DNA from: Nitrospira sp.
GTDB lineage: Bacteria > Nitrospirota > Nitrospiria > Nitrospirales > Nitrospiraceae
DNA: 64,000 nucleotides
Assembly: GCA_031315995.1 (NCBI GenBank)
Contig: JALDRG010000002.1
Location: 248,001 to 312,000 of the forward strand
Direction: 5' to 3'
The notes under the pieces were generated by a model. That model was not told where the DNA came from, searched no databases, and saw only the letters and a list, made by a program, of their open reading frames with translations. The translations under genes were made by a program, and so were the position numbers. Below are positions 55,113 through 63,490 of this stretch, in pieces (within the stretch, counting starts at the first letter, position 1; the number at the start of each line of letters is the position of its first letter).

Positions 55113-55952
55113 CTAGCCGGTCAGCCCTTCAAAACTGCGAGACAAGAGCCGAGAAACAGGACCCGGCGATCCGGATTCTATCGTATGTCCGTCGACACGC
55201 ACGACAGGCAATACCTCCACAGTCGTTCCCGTCAGAAACACTTCCGAGGCCGCAAGCAGTTCGTCCCTGGTAACAAATGCCTCGGTGACCGGCACACCCT
55301 CTTTGCGAGCTATCTCTAGCACAATCGCGCGCGTGACCCCAGAGAGAATTCTGTGCCCCTCCGGAGCGGTGTGAAGGACACCGTTTCGTACGATAAAGAC
55401 ATTGCTGACAGACCCTTCCGTGACTGCTCCCTCTCGGACCAAAATCGCTTCGAATACTCCTGCTTCCTTGGCCCGCTGCCGCGCCAGCACATTGGCCAAG
55501 AGATTGACGCTCTTGATGTCGCAGCGTCCCCAGCGAATGTCGTCCATCAAGATGGACTCAACTCCGGAATGGCGCACCGATGCATCGAGCGGATGAAACT
55601 CGCGGAAAGTCATCACGGTAGTCGGCGTGAGCGATGCGGGAAAGGGATGATCGCGAGGAGCTTGCCCGCGGGTGATCTGTAGATAGATCTTGGTCTCGGG
55701 ATAGCGACTCAGCCGAAGGCCTTCCTGAATCAACGAGATCCACTGAGCGCTCGTATGGCCGACCGACAGTTGCAGCGCCAGAGCACTCCGCTCGAGCCGA
55801 GCCAGATGCGGCTCAACGGCGAAGACTTGGCCGTGATAGGTACGAAGGACCTCGTAGACACCGTCACCGAACTGAAACCCACGGTCCTCAATGCTGACGA
55901 CAGCATCAGCCAATGGACCGAAACGGCCGTTCACGCAGGCAATGTCAGGCAT
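55113..55952 (-). CDS. class IV aminotransferase, probably D-amino-acid aminotransferase
   Basis: The protein (279 aa) is a fold-type IV PLP enzyme: 'VSIEDRGFQFGDGVYEVLRTYHG' at the start, 'DIRWGRCDIKSVNLLANVLARQRAKEAG' with the PLP lysine, and 'LSGVTRAIVLEIARKEGV'. The WGRCDIKSVNLL string is closer to D-alanine aminotransferase than to IlvE or PabC. It would supply D-glutamate or D-alanine for peptidoglycan. It is the last gene of the DUF192-Rieske-chagasin-like unit and ends at a strong terminator. Confidence 0.85.
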   Translation of the reverse strand: MPDIACVNGRFGPLADAVVSIEDRGFQFGDGVYEVLRTYHGQVFAVEPHLARLERSALALQLSVGHTSAQWISLIQEGLRLSRYPETKIYLQITRGQAPRDHPFPASLTPTTVMTFREFHPLDASVRHSGVESILMDDIRWGRCDIKSVNLLANVLARQRAKEAGVFEAILVREGAVTEGSVSNVFIVRNGVLHTAPEGHRILSGVTRAIVLEIARKEGVPVTEAFVTRDELLAASEVFLTGTTVEVLPVVRVDGHTIESGSPGPVSRLLSRSFEGLTG

Positions 55953-55981
55953 AACCCATTACTTTCTCGACGCCCCGCGCC

Positions 55982-56314
55982 TCAGGACACAGTCACATAA
56001 AAAATCTGCCGATCCTCAGCCGTGAATTTCCACCCCATCCGCTTCTCAAACACCAGCCGGTGGATCCCTATGGCCAGCGGCATAAAGTCAAACGTACGCT
56101 GACCCGCGTCGATCGCATTATTACTGGCGGTGCGAAGAAAATCGTCCTCGACGAGAGCCATGACGGTGGCATCATAGGTCGGAACCCATAGCTCCCCGCG
56201 CGTGCGATCTTCCCATAGACGAATGTGAACCGATACCCCTACCCGAGCCTTGAGCGCCTTGGCACCCGGCTCCTGCTCAGCACCTGTGGGAACCGCCTTG
56301 CTTAATGGACTCAT
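55982..56314 (-). CDS. small chagasin/I42-like protein
   Basis: The 110 residues have no signal peptide. The pattern 'WEDRTRGELWVPT … TFDFMPLAIGIHRLVFEKRMGWKF … FYVTV' follows the inhibitor I42 (chagasin) fold. The loop normally reading NPTTG is DRTRG here, and the RPW loop is RMGW. I42 proteins block papain-like cysteine proteases; with the altered loops and no export signal, such activity is uncertain. It lies 39 nt after the Rieske stop and 29 nt before the aminotransferase start. Confidence 0.5.
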   Translation of the reverse strand: MSPLSKAVPTGAEQEPGAKALKARVGVSVHIRLWEDRTRGELWVPTYDATVMALVEDDFLRTASNNAIDAGQRTFDFMPLAIGIHRLVFEKRMGWKFTAEDRQIFYVTVS

Positions 56315-56353
56315 AGTGCTTTTCTTGCAACTCCTCAGCGATAGCCGGAATGG

Positions 56354-56671
56354 CTACACCTTACGGCGCCCTCCGATAAACACCTGTCCGTCTTCCACAC
56401 GCACATCATAGCTGCCGACACAGTACCCCCCTCCGTCGGTGCCTTGTCCATTGCGAACATCAAACGCCAGATCATGCCAGGGGCAGGAGACAACATGTCC
56501 CTTCACACGCCCCTTATTCAAAGGTCCGCCCTCATGAGGGCAGGAATTGTAAATGGCGTGAAACTGGCCCTGAATATTGAACACAGCAATGGCTCGTTCA
56601 TTCACCTTTACGACCTTCACCTGCCCCGGAGGAATATCTTCAACTTTGGCCACGCACTCGAACCCTTCCAT
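56354..56671 (-). CDS. Rieske-type [2Fe-2S] ferredoxin
   Basis: This 105-residue cytoplasmic electron carrier has the two cluster-binding motifs 'SCPHEGGPL' (CxH) and 'SCPWHDLAFD' (CxxH). It matches the small soluble Rieske ferredoxins related to NirD and BphF. GGAG lies 6 nt before the ATG. Partner enzymes are not adjacent; a 2[4Fe-4S] ferredoxin gene lies just beyond the DUF192 gene on the opposite strand. Confidence 0.92.
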   Translation of the reverse strand: MEGFECVAKVEDIPPGQVKVVKVNERAIAVFNIQGQFHAIYNSCPHEGGPLNKGRVKGHVVSCPWHDLAFDVRNGQGTDGGGYCVGSYDVRVEDGQVFIGGRRKV

Positions 56672-56688
56672 AGACGACTCCGATTCTC

Positions 56689-57186
56689 TTACATACGTAG
56701 CGTAAACTTGAGCTCCATCCCCGTCGCGATACCTGCCCGCCGGACGTAGCCGGCCTCTGTCTCAATCAAATAGCGAACGGGTTCTGGCGGAGGCCCGTAA
56801 TGCGGACAAGGATCCTGCGCGCAAGGCGGCACCTGCTCGAGGAGCTGCACCACATGGTGGCTCTCATCGATCCATAGCATATCGACGGCGATGGGAAACT
56901 GCCTGGTCTGTACGCGATGCAACCCCGTCGACTCAAAGATATAAAGCATCCCCGTATCGGCTGGCAATCCTTCGCGAAACGCCAGGCCGAAGAGCAGTTT
57001 CTCAGGGGTGCTGGCCACTTCCGTTTCCATGGTTTTTCCATTTGGAAATTCCACGATGATGACCTCGGACTCAGTCGGTCCCCCGATAAACAGGCCCACG
57101 CTGACCAGCAAAATTACCAAGAGCACAAACGTCACAATTTTCTTGCGACGCTGCTCCGATTCAACCGCACTCGCGCGCCCTACCAT
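56689..57186 (-). CDS. DUF192 family membrane-anchored protein
   Basis: The protein (165 aa) has an N-terminal membrane anchor ('KKIVTFVLLVILLVSVGLFIGG') and a DUF192 (COG1430) domain with 'EVASTPEKLLFGLAFREGLPADTGMLYIFE' and 'FPIAVDMLWIDESHHVVQL'. The function of the family is not established. I used ATG 57186 rather than the TTG at 57192. It begins the unit leading to the Rieske, chagasin-like and aminotransferase genes. Confidence 0.85.
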   Translation of the reverse strand: MVGRASAVESEQRRKKIVTFVLLVILLVSVGLFIGGPTESEVIIVEFPNGKTMETEVASTPEKLLFGLAFREGLPADTGMLYIFESTGLHRVQTRQFPIAVDMLWIDESHHVVQLLEQVPPCAQDPCPHYGPPPEPVRYLIETEAGYVRRAGIATGMELKFTLRM

Positions 57187-57433
57187 AACCAACTACTATC
57201 GAACATGGCTGCATCCTCATGTGCTCACACACGCGCAGAGCCGCATGTACATTGGGCCCAAAGCCCCATGTCTTTCCTGTCGCTAGGCCTTCTTCCCGAG
57301 CCTCACTCTGTTGACTTGCCGAAGAATGGCGGAATAGAATGCGGACCTGTTTCGCCGCGAACTATGGTCGCGGCGGCACGAAATTGTCAACATCTTATCC
57401 GTCCTATAAGGAACTGAGAAGGAGGCACAGGCC

Positions 57434-57781
57434 ATGGCTCTTCTGATCACCGATGAGTGTATTTCCTGCGGGGCATGCCTGCCAGAATGTCCCAACGAAG
57501 CGATCTTCGAAACGCGAAGCGACGCCGAAGGTAAGGGCAACCATGTTGGCGACGGGCAGGGAGAGGGCGACAATATTTATGTCATCACCCATGATCGTTG
57601 CACGGAGTGCGTCGGACACTTTGACGAACCTCAATGCGCAGCGGTCTGCCCGGTAGACAATTGCTGCATTGCCGATCCGGCCTATCCCGAAACAACTGAT
57701 GTGTTGTTGGAAAAGGCCAAAACGCTGAATCCCGACAAAGAAATTGATGCAGCCAAAGTCTGGAGCGGCGTTCGCAACTAG
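57434..57781 (+). CDS. 2[4Fe-4S] ferredoxin (YfhL type)
   Basis: The 115 residues carry two cluster motifs: 'CISCGACLPECP' (CxxCxxCxxxCP) and 'CTECVGHFDEPQCAAVCP', with the longer spacing typical of Alvin/YfhL-type ferredoxins with a low-potential second cluster, then a short helical tail. AAGGAGG lies 9 nt before the ATG. A TTGTCA-15-TATAAG pair ends about 27 nt upstream, with short spacing. Ferredoxin partners are not nearby. Confidence 0.93.
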   Translation: MALLITDECISCGACLPECPNEAIFETRSDAEGKGNHVGDGQGEGDNIYVITHDRCTECVGHFDEPQCAAVCPVDNCCIADPAYPETTDVLLEKAKTLNPDKEIDAAKVWSGVRN

Positions 57782-57814
57782 GTAACCTACGCCATTACCA
57801 TATACGTGGCACCA

Positions 57815-57838
57815 CGAAGGCTCCTCCGGGAGCCTTCG
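57815..57838 (+). terminator. terminator hairpin after the ferredoxin gene
   Basis: CGAAGGCTCC and GGAGCCTTCG form a perfect 10-bp stem with a TCCG tetraloop, 34 nt after the ferredoxin stop. It is followed by CCGTTTCT, a modest T tract. Confidence 0.65.
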
Positions 57839-57988
57839 CCGTTTCTATACGTGCGCAAAGAGGCAGCTCTCTGGCATTCCTTGATCGATCGCTGTAGACT
57901 TTACAATAGGCGGCCTGCGCAGGCCATCCGATCCCACAAGGCCTCACTGCATCCCGCCCATTCGCCATCCTCTTAGCGGGAGGTGTCC

Positions 57989-58324
57989 ATGACACAAGTG
58001 ACTCGCCTGATTTTATCCGTCGCCCTTGCTATTGCCTTTCTCCCCGCCCAAACCATGGCAGACACTGGAGATATCGGAACAATCATCGAAAGTTTCGTCA
58101 CCAAACAATTCCCTGATGCGACCAACCACTTCTGGGTCGTGAATGAGACTCAGTGGGACGGCGATGAGATGGTTGTCGATGTCGCCGCGATCATCACAGA
58201 TCGCCGGCAGATCGCACCCACCGCAAGCCGCTTCTTACTGCTGATCGTAGCCGGAAACCTCAAAGCGTCACAGAGCATTCCCTTGGATGCGGCGACGGAA
58301 TGCAAACAAGAACAGGAGGTCTGA
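57989..58324 (+). CDS. small exported protein of unknown function
   Basis: The protein (111 aa) starts with a Sec signal peptide (MTQVTRLILSVALAIAFLPAQTMA). The mature part of about 87 residues ('IGTIIESFVTKQFPDATNHFWVVNETQWDGDEMVVDVAAII') looks like a small alpha/beta domain. GGGAGG lies 5 nt before ATG 57989. It is flanked by the ferredoxin terminator and a large palindrome, so it is monocistronic. I do not recognise a family. Confidence 0.6.
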   Translation: MTQVTRLILSVALAIAFLPAQTMADTGDIGTIIESFVTKQFPDATNHFWVVNETQWDGDEMVVDVAAIITDRRQIAPTASRFLLLIVAGNLKASQSIPLDAATECKQEQEV

Positions 58325-58364
58325 GTTTAGTGCGTCATTCAAAATACCCACCCCCCTGAACGCG

Positions 58365-58402
58365 ACAACGCCCTGCCTGCAGTACTGCAGGCAGGGCGTT
58401 GT
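58365..58402. terminator. 38-bp perfect palindrome, bidirectional terminator candidate
   Basis: ACAACGCCCTGCCTGCAGT followed by its exact reverse complement gives a 38-bp perfect palindrome between two convergent genes. In RNA it forms a stem of about 17 bp with a minimal loop. On the plus strand it is followed by ACTTTTC, so it can stop the plus-strand gene; on the minus strand no T tract follows. Confidence 0.65.
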
Positions 58403-58426
58403 ACTTTTCAATATATGACGAATTGA

Positions 58427-58906
58427 CTACTTAAGCATCAAAATCTTGCCACCGACATGGGCCGGGTGCAAATGGCAACGATAGTTCAACGTATTGCCCT
58501 GCGTGGCGTAGAACATGTCGCTGGTCGGAACGCCGATGTACTTCGTTTCGCCTGGCTTCAATACCACTTCGGCCTTCATCACAAACGGTGACCCAGCGTT
58601 GGTCGCGTCGGTCATCTGGAATCCGTGTTCGGCAGAAGAGCTGTTCGTGACTTTGAGTACGACGGGGCGACCCGGCCGAACTTTGAAATCGATGACGGTG
58701 ACTGGCGGATACCAGGCCTTCAAACTGCCGATTTCCACCGCATACAGCTCCCCATCCACGAGCAACTCCTTGAACGGCTGGCCAACAACGGAACCGGTGT
58801 CTAAATCACCGATTTCAACACCGCCAGCCTGCAGCGCATATGCGCCAGACGCCCCAGCCACCAGCATGACCAGGCCAAAAAATACTGCTACCATCGTCTT
58901 ACCCAT
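58427..58906 (-). CDS. exported cupredoxin-like copper protein
   Basis: The protein (159 aa) has a Sec signal peptide (MGKTMVAVFFGLVMLVAGASGAYA) and a cupredoxin-like domain. Candidate copper ligands are the His in 'SSSAEHGFQM' and the C-terminal loop 'YRCHLHPAHVGGK', which holds one Cys and three His. The loop differs from plastocyanin (C-x2-H-x4-M), so the axial ligand is unclear. AAGGAGG lies 6 nt before the ATG and a promoter is seen about 150 nt upstream. A periplasmic electron-transfer role is likely; partners are unknown. Confidence 0.75.
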   Translation of the reverse strand: MGKTMVAVFFGLVMLVAGASGAYALQAGGVEIGDLDTGSVVGQPFKELLVDGELYAVEIGSLKAWYPPVTVIDFKVRPGRPVVLKVTNSSSAEHGFQMTDATNAGSPFVMKAEVVLKPGETKYIGVPTSDMFYATQGNTLNYRCHLHPAHVGGKILMLK

Positions 58907-59055
58907 GACCTACCTCCTTAAAGAGATTAAGAAGAGATGCGATTAGGTTGGTGAATTATGACCACCGCGCTCTGAACCCTCTACTAGAAGCTCCGCCCAG
59001 GAGTCTAGCCTGCCCTACTCGAAAATGTCCTAAATAATAGGCTGATGAGGGACAC

Positions 59056-59085
59056 CTTATAGCATAGGGATTAAAAAGGAAGCAA
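59056..59085 (-). promoter_or_regulatory. promoter of the cupredoxin-like gene
   Basis: On the minus strand TTGCTT (59085-59080), an 18-nt spacer and an extended -10 TGC-TATAAG (-10 at 59061-59056) lie in the gap after the SpeE-like gene. The predicted leader is about 143 nt, long enough for post-transcriptional control, though I see no clear riboswitch. Confidence 0.5.
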
Positions 59086-59178
59086 GAAAGTTCTTGGCTT
59101 TCAAGCCGACCTAATTTTCCATAGAATCATAGCGTGCCGAGACACAGTTATCGTCACTCTGTACCTCATTTCACACAC

Positions 59179-60753
59179 TTATAGCAATGGATTCCCATCG
59201 AGTGGTATTTCGAGAACCTGCGACCCGACCAACAGATCGTAGGGCGTATAGTCATCCGTCAGGGTCAAACCTGGAGGCCAGGGTTTGTCGTGATGGGTTG
59301 CCAGCAGCGCAGTGGCCTCCGGTGGGAGCCGACGGGTTTCCACCTGATATTGGATACGTGTCACCACGTCATCAAAGGACATCCGATCGATGGGAGCCCC
59401 GCCGAAAAAGATGAGATTCTCCGCACTTGTGAGATGCGCCCGCCCGGGCCCTTTCACGCCGAAAGACTGGAGGGTTGGAAACGACGTCTTCAGCGTCTGC
59501 ACGATCGCACTCGCTCGCTGAAGATCCCCGCCACCTCCCGAGGAAGCAAGATTGACCGATACCACGCCATTGGGATTCAACTTGCGTCTCAGTTCGGCGA
59601 AAAATTCGACCGTGGTCAGATGAAAGGGAACGAGGTGGCGGGCAAATGCATCGACCCAGATCACGTCATACGTCGCAGTCGTATCCCGCAAAAATACTCG
59701 GGCATCTTTGACGAATACATGATGATTGGCGGGAGGATGGTACTCGAAGTACTGCTCCGCCATCTGCACGACGACAGGATCGAATTCAACCACATCCAAT
59801 TCCAACTGCGGCCAGACCAAAGCCAGCCACTTGGCCAACGACCCGCCACCATGCCCCAGAATGAGTCCCCGTTTGGGCTCTGGAGTCAGCGCGACCGCAG
59901 CAACCATGAGCTGACTATAGGGCAGAAAGAGCGTGGTCGGATCAGACCGCCACATGACGGCATGCCAAGTTCGATCCAGCACCAGGTATCGGAACAGATC
60001 GTCGTCGCGGACGCGCACTTGTTGGTACGGACTATCTTCCTGGTGCACGACTCCGGCAACAACCGGAGACTGACCAAACACATACCAGACGACGATGAGC
60101 AGACCAGTCAGGAAAAGACCCGCCAGTTTTGTGACCCGTGCGCTGCCTCGCTGCAGCCACAAGAGGCCGAGCAGGACTTGGATCACTCCCAAGGACGCCA
60201 CAAGCGTCTGGGTTCCTAACCACGAAAGAAGGAAAAAGGCGGTGCCCCAGGTCCCGGCCAAACTTCCCACCGTGGATAGGGCGATCATGCTGCCGGCGTG
60301 TCGGCCCAGATATCCCATGTCGACCACGGCCAATCGAAGCAGCGCCGGCATCACGCCGCTCAATCCGAATGCAGGAGGGGCCAACAACACACAGGCCGCA
60401 AGGCTAGGACCCCAGCGTGGATCCTCAATGGCTTTCGCCACCTTAAGAATCGTGATTTGTCCCATCCAGGACATCAACAGTGTCCAGGCCCCTGAGCCGA
60501 GCAGAAGCCATGCCAGAACTGCCGCCACACGATACCGATCCGAGGCCCAACCGCCAAACGCATAGCCTGAACTCATGGCGGCCAGGATGATGCCGATCAA
60601 CGCTCCCCAGACATAGAGCGAGTTGCCGAATATCGGCGCCAATAAGCGGCTTCCCAGAATTTCCAGCGCCATAACAATCGCACCGGTCACCAGCGCCGTC
60701 ACAAGCAGAAAGAGATGCGGAGTGGAATGATGAGCAGAACCCGGTCCGGTCAT
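59179..60753 (-). CDS. membrane transporter-like/spermidine-synthase-like fusion
   Basis: The 524 residues join about seven or eight membrane segments (1-225, 'ALEILGSRLLAPIFGNSLYVWGALIG') to a soluble SAM-dependent methyltransferase fold of the SpeE type (about 240-500). The nucleotide-binding motif is 'LILGHGGGSLAKWL' followed by 'LDVVEFDPVVVQMAEQYF', and 'WVDAFARHLVPFHLTTVEFF' is the catalytic-loop equivalent. The GGGDG and DSSD motifs of true aminopropyl transferases are altered, so polyamine synthesis is doubtful. It starts 63 nt after the CBS protein gene. Confidence 0.8.
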   Translation of the reverse strand: MTGPGSAHHSTPHLFLLVTALVTGAIVMALEILGSRLLAPIFGNSLYVWGALIGIILAAMSSGYAFGGWASDRYRVAAVLAWLLLGSGAWTLLMSWMGQITILKVAKAIEDPRWGPSLAACVLLAPPAFGLSGVMPALLRLAVVDMGYLGRHAGSMIALSTVGSLAGTWGTAFFLLSWLGTQTLVASLGVIQVLLGLLWLQRGSARVTKLAGLFLTGLLIVVWYVFGQSPVVAGVVHQEDSPYQQVRVRDDDLFRYLVLDRTWHAVMWRSDPTTLFLPYSQLMVAAVALTPEPKRGLILGHGGGSLAKWLALVWPQLELDVVEFDPVVVQMAEQYFEYHPPANHHVFVKDARVFLRDTTATYDVIWVDAFARHLVPFHLTTVEFFAELRRKLNPNGVVSVNLASSGGGGDLQRASAIVQTLKTSFPTLQSFGVKGPGRAHLTSAENLIFFGGAPIDRMSFDDVVTRIQYQVETRRLPPEATALLATHHDKPWPPGLTLTDDYTPYDLLVGSQVLEIPLDGNPLL

Positions 60754-60816
60754 TGAGGACGGACCATTAAAGACAGGGTGGGACAGCGGCAGTCCTCAGC
60801 GTGGCACGATGTCATG

Positions 60817-61227
60817 TTACAACGCTCCCCAATTCTTGAAGTATCGAAGCAGATCGCGCACGGAAATCATCCCCACCACGCGGCCCTCTTCGGTAATGAC
60901 CAGATGCCGGATGCCCTGCTCGGCCATGACATCGCTCGCCTCATGCGCGGATTTGGCGATATCGATCGTCATCAGCGGCGTACTCATCACCGAGCGAGCC
61001 ATGACCTGCTCAGCGGCTACCCCACCGGCCATGGCCTTACGGACGAGATCGGCCTCACTGACAATGCCCACATAGTCGCCATGTTCTGCGACGAGCATCG
61101 CCCCGACGCGAGCATCCCGCAGTTGCCGTGCCACGGCCAACAATGTGTCATCGGGGTGCACGGTCCTGGTGATGGGACGCATCATCATCGCTAAAGGTCG
61201 CTGGATAGGCCCACCTGCACCTGTCAT
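60817..61227 (-). CDS. CBS-domain pair protein
   Basis: This 136-residue cytoplasmic protein is two CBS motifs: 'RTVHPDDTLLAVARQLRDARVGAMLVAEHGDYVGIVSEADL' and 'MTIDIAKSAHEASDVMAEQGIRHLVITEEGRVVGMISVRDLLRYF'. Stand-alone CBS pairs bind adenosine nucleotides and usually act as energy sensors on a partner. It is divergent from ugd and upstream of the SpeE-like fusion gene; the partner cannot be deduced. Confidence 0.9.
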   Translation of the reverse strand: MTGAGGPIQRPLAMMMRPITRTVHPDDTLLAVARQLRDARVGAMLVAEHGDYVGIVSEADLVRKAMAGGVAAEQVMARSVMSTPLMTIDIAKSAHEASDVMAEQGIRHLVITEEGRVVGMISVRDLLRYFKNWGAL

Positions 61228-61326
61228 TCGCCAGTCTCTCCTTCAAAGCGTGCCGAATTCTACTGGAAGTGCGCCGCAATCTGCAATTCACCCAGCTCGG
61301 GTTCGAGACCAAAACCTGCGATTTGA

Positions 61327-61355
61327 TTGCTCACGCCTGCACGCATTGCTATACT
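61327..61355 (+). promoter_or_regulatory. promoter of ugd
   Basis: TTGCTC (61327-61332), a 17-nt spacer and an extended -10 TGC-TATACT (-10 at 61350-61355) predict a start near 61362 and a leader of about 57 nt, ending with AGGAGG before the ATG. Confidence 0.55.
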
Positions 61356-61418
61356 GACGACGCTGCGCACACACTCATACGAACATCTCTCAGCTTTTCT
61401 TCAGGAGGAGACGCATCC

Positions 61419-62738
61419 ATGCATATCAGCGTGATTGGAACAGGCTATGTCGGCCTCGTGACCGGTGCCTGCTTCGCAGAATTCGGCGTGAACGTCACAT
61501 GTATGGACACTGATGAGCGCCGCATCGCCAGGCTTGAGAAGGGTGAAGTCCCGTTCTTCGAACCCGGCATCACCGAACTCGTCGCCAAAGGCATTAAAGA
61601 GGACCGGCTGCATTTCACGACCGACGTGGCGAAAGCCGTCGACAAAGCGCTGGTGATCTTCATCGCCGTCGGAACTCCTCCCAAATCAGACGGGTCGGCC
61701 GACCTGTCTTATGTCGAGGAAGTCGGTCGCGGAATCGCGAAAAACATGACCGGCTACAAGGTCATTGTCACCAAGTCGACGGTTCCCGTCGGCACCGGTG
61801 AAAAATTACGCGAGGTCATCAAGGCCAATCAAACCGGCCGCTTCCGATTCGACATCGTGTCCAATCCGGAATTCCTGCGCGAAGGGTCCGCCATTGAAGA
61901 CTTCATGCGGCCCAACCGCGTCGTGATCGGTGCGGATAGTGAGCAGGCCGTCGCGATCATGAAAGACCTGTATCGGCCGCTGTACCTCCTGGAAACGCCG
62001 ATTGTCGTGACCGACATTCCGACCGCTGAAATGATCAAATACGCCTCCAACGCGTTTCTCGCCGTCAAAATTTCCTTCATCAACGAAATCGCCACGGTGT
62101 GCGAAAAGGTGGGCGCCGACGTGCAGTTGGTCTCCAAGGGTATGGGCCTCGACACTCGCATCGGAAACAAATTTCTGCATGCCGGGCCAGGATTCGGAGG
62201 CTCGTGTTTCCCGAAAGACTTGGCCGCCCTCGTCCAGACAGGTGAGCGCGTAGGATACCCGTTTCAGATTGCAGGGGCCGCAGCCAAGGTGAACTATGAA
62301 CAACACCTGCGGATGGTCGAGAAGGTCAAAGAAGCCTGCGGAGGTGTGAAGGGGAAAACGCTTGGCGTCTTGGGCCTTTCCTTCAAACCCAACACCAATG
62401 ATATGCGGGAAGCCCCCTCGCTGACGATCTTGGGCGAATTGATGAAGGAAGGGGCGACGATTCGCGCTTACGACCCAGCCTCCATGGAAGAATCGACGAA
62501 ACTCTTGCCGGGCATGGTGCCCTGCCAGGATACTTATGACGTCGCGGAAGGCGCCGACGGACTGATCATCATGACCGAGTGGAACCAGTTTCGAAATCTC
62601 GATTTCGAACGGCTCAAGAAATCCATGCGGCAGCCACTGCTCCTGGATCTCCGCAATACCTATGAATCAGATCGTGTGGTCGGCTTCGGTTTCCGTCACG
62701 TCTCAGTCGGTCGCCCCACCAGAGATCCCGCCTCTTAA
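61419..62738 (+). CDS. ugd: UDP-glucose 6-dehydrogenase
   Basis: The enzyme oxidises UDP-glucose to UDP-glucuronate, a precursor for exopolysaccharide and lipid modification. The protein (439 aa) has the NAD-binding start 'MHISVIGTGYVGLVTGACFAEFG', the middle 'SNPEFLREGSAIEDFMRPNRVVIG' and the catalytic Cys in 'HAGPGFGGSCFPKDLAAL', followed by 'LSFKPNTNDMREAPS'. I used ATG 61419 (AGGAGG 10 nt upstream); the track ORF extends 50 residues into the leader. It stands alone, converging on the HEAT genes. Confidence 0.96.
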   Translation: MHISVIGTGYVGLVTGACFAEFGVNVTCMDTDERRIARLEKGEVPFFEPGITELVAKGIKEDRLHFTTDVAKAVDKALVIFIAVGTPPKSDGSADLSYVEEVGRGIAKNMTGYKVIVTKSTVPVGTGEKLREVIKANQTGRFRFDIVSNPEFLREGSAIEDFMRPNRVVIGADSEQAVAIMKDLYRPLYLLETPIVVTDIPTAEMIKYASNAFLAVKISFINEIATVCEKVGADVQLVSKGMGLDTRIGNKFLHAGPGFGGSCFPKDLAALVQTGERVGYPFQIAGAAAKVNYEQHLRMVEKVKEACGGVKGKTLGVLGLSFKPNTNDMREAPSLTILGELMKEGATIRAYDPASMEESTKLLPGMVPCQDTYDVAEGADGLIIMTEWNQFRNLDFERLKKSMRQPLLLDLRNTYESDRVVGFGFRHVSVGRPTRDPAS

Positions 62739-62759
62739 CCGGAAGGCCGGACGGCGACA

Positions 62760-63470
62760 CTAGCTGAGCAGCTTCGCCGGTTCGGCCTGGACCCCTTCTT
62801 TGGACTTGGGCTTATAGCCCATTCGATCGAGCACCTTCATAATCTTCGTCTTCAGTCGATCATCGGCTTCAGCCAAGGCCGTGGCAAGGGGCTCGACGGC
62901 GGGCTTTCCGATCTTCCGGATGATCTCCGTCGCCGACTGGCGAACATCGTCTTCCTCTGCCGCCAACAACGGCACGAGAGACGAGACGGCTGACCCACCG
63001 ATCTTGATCAACGAATCATACGCTCGTTGCCGCACATCGCCGACCTCGTCGGTGAGCGCTCCCACCAGCGGCATGACCGCTCGCGGATCTTTCAACTCGC
63101 CCAAGACTTCCGCTGCATATTTCCGATTGAGCCAGTGCGAATCCTTGAGATCGATCAACATCGCATCGGCCTTCGCTGCATTCGGATCCTTCGCACGAAT
63201 CCGGAAGCTCTTGGCGATGCGTTTGCCGCCTTCTTCCACAACGCGGATCGTCGCCCCATCACCGGGCTTGATCTTGAGGAAGTCTTCGAGAGCCTCGTCG
63301 CCGACATCCAGCACGACGGTTTTTCCGTCGTATGCGAGCAACTCGACCTCCAGCTGCTTGGCTTCGGGATTGACGGCCACGACCCGCTCCGTCACCAAGT
63401 TGAACCCGTCCTTCTTGGTGCCGCCCTTCGGTCCGATTTGAATCAATTTTGCCGGTGCTTCTTCTGCCAT
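62760..63470 (-). CDS. HEAT-repeat protein with N-terminal small beta domain
   Basis: The protein (236 aa) has an N-terminal ~95-residue part with beta strands ('NPEAKQLEVELLAYDGKTVVLDVGDEALEDFLKIKPGDGATIRVVEEGGKRIAKSFRIR'), which may be an OB or SH3-like domain. It is followed by at least three HEAT repeats ('DPRAVMPLVGALTDEVGDVRQRAYDSLIKIG', 'AVSSLVPLLAAEEDDVRQSATEIIRKIG'). HEAT repeats form protein-binding solenoids. It starts 20 nt after the neighbouring HEAT gene, so they are co-transcribed. The target is unknown. Confidence 0.8.
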   Translation of the reverse strand: MAEEAPAKLIQIGPKGGTKKDGFNLVTERVVAVNPEAKQLEVELLAYDGKTVVLDVGDEALEDFLKIKPGDGATIRVVEEGGKRIAKSFRIRAKDPNAAKADAMLIDLKDSHWLNRKYAAEVLGELKDPRAVMPLVGALTDEVGDVRQRAYDSLIKIGGSAVSSLVPLLAAEEDDVRQSATEIIRKIGKPAVEPLATALAEADDRLKTKIMKVLDRMGYKPKSKEGVQAEPAKLLS

Positions 63471-63490
63471 AGTAAAGTTCCTTTATCGGG

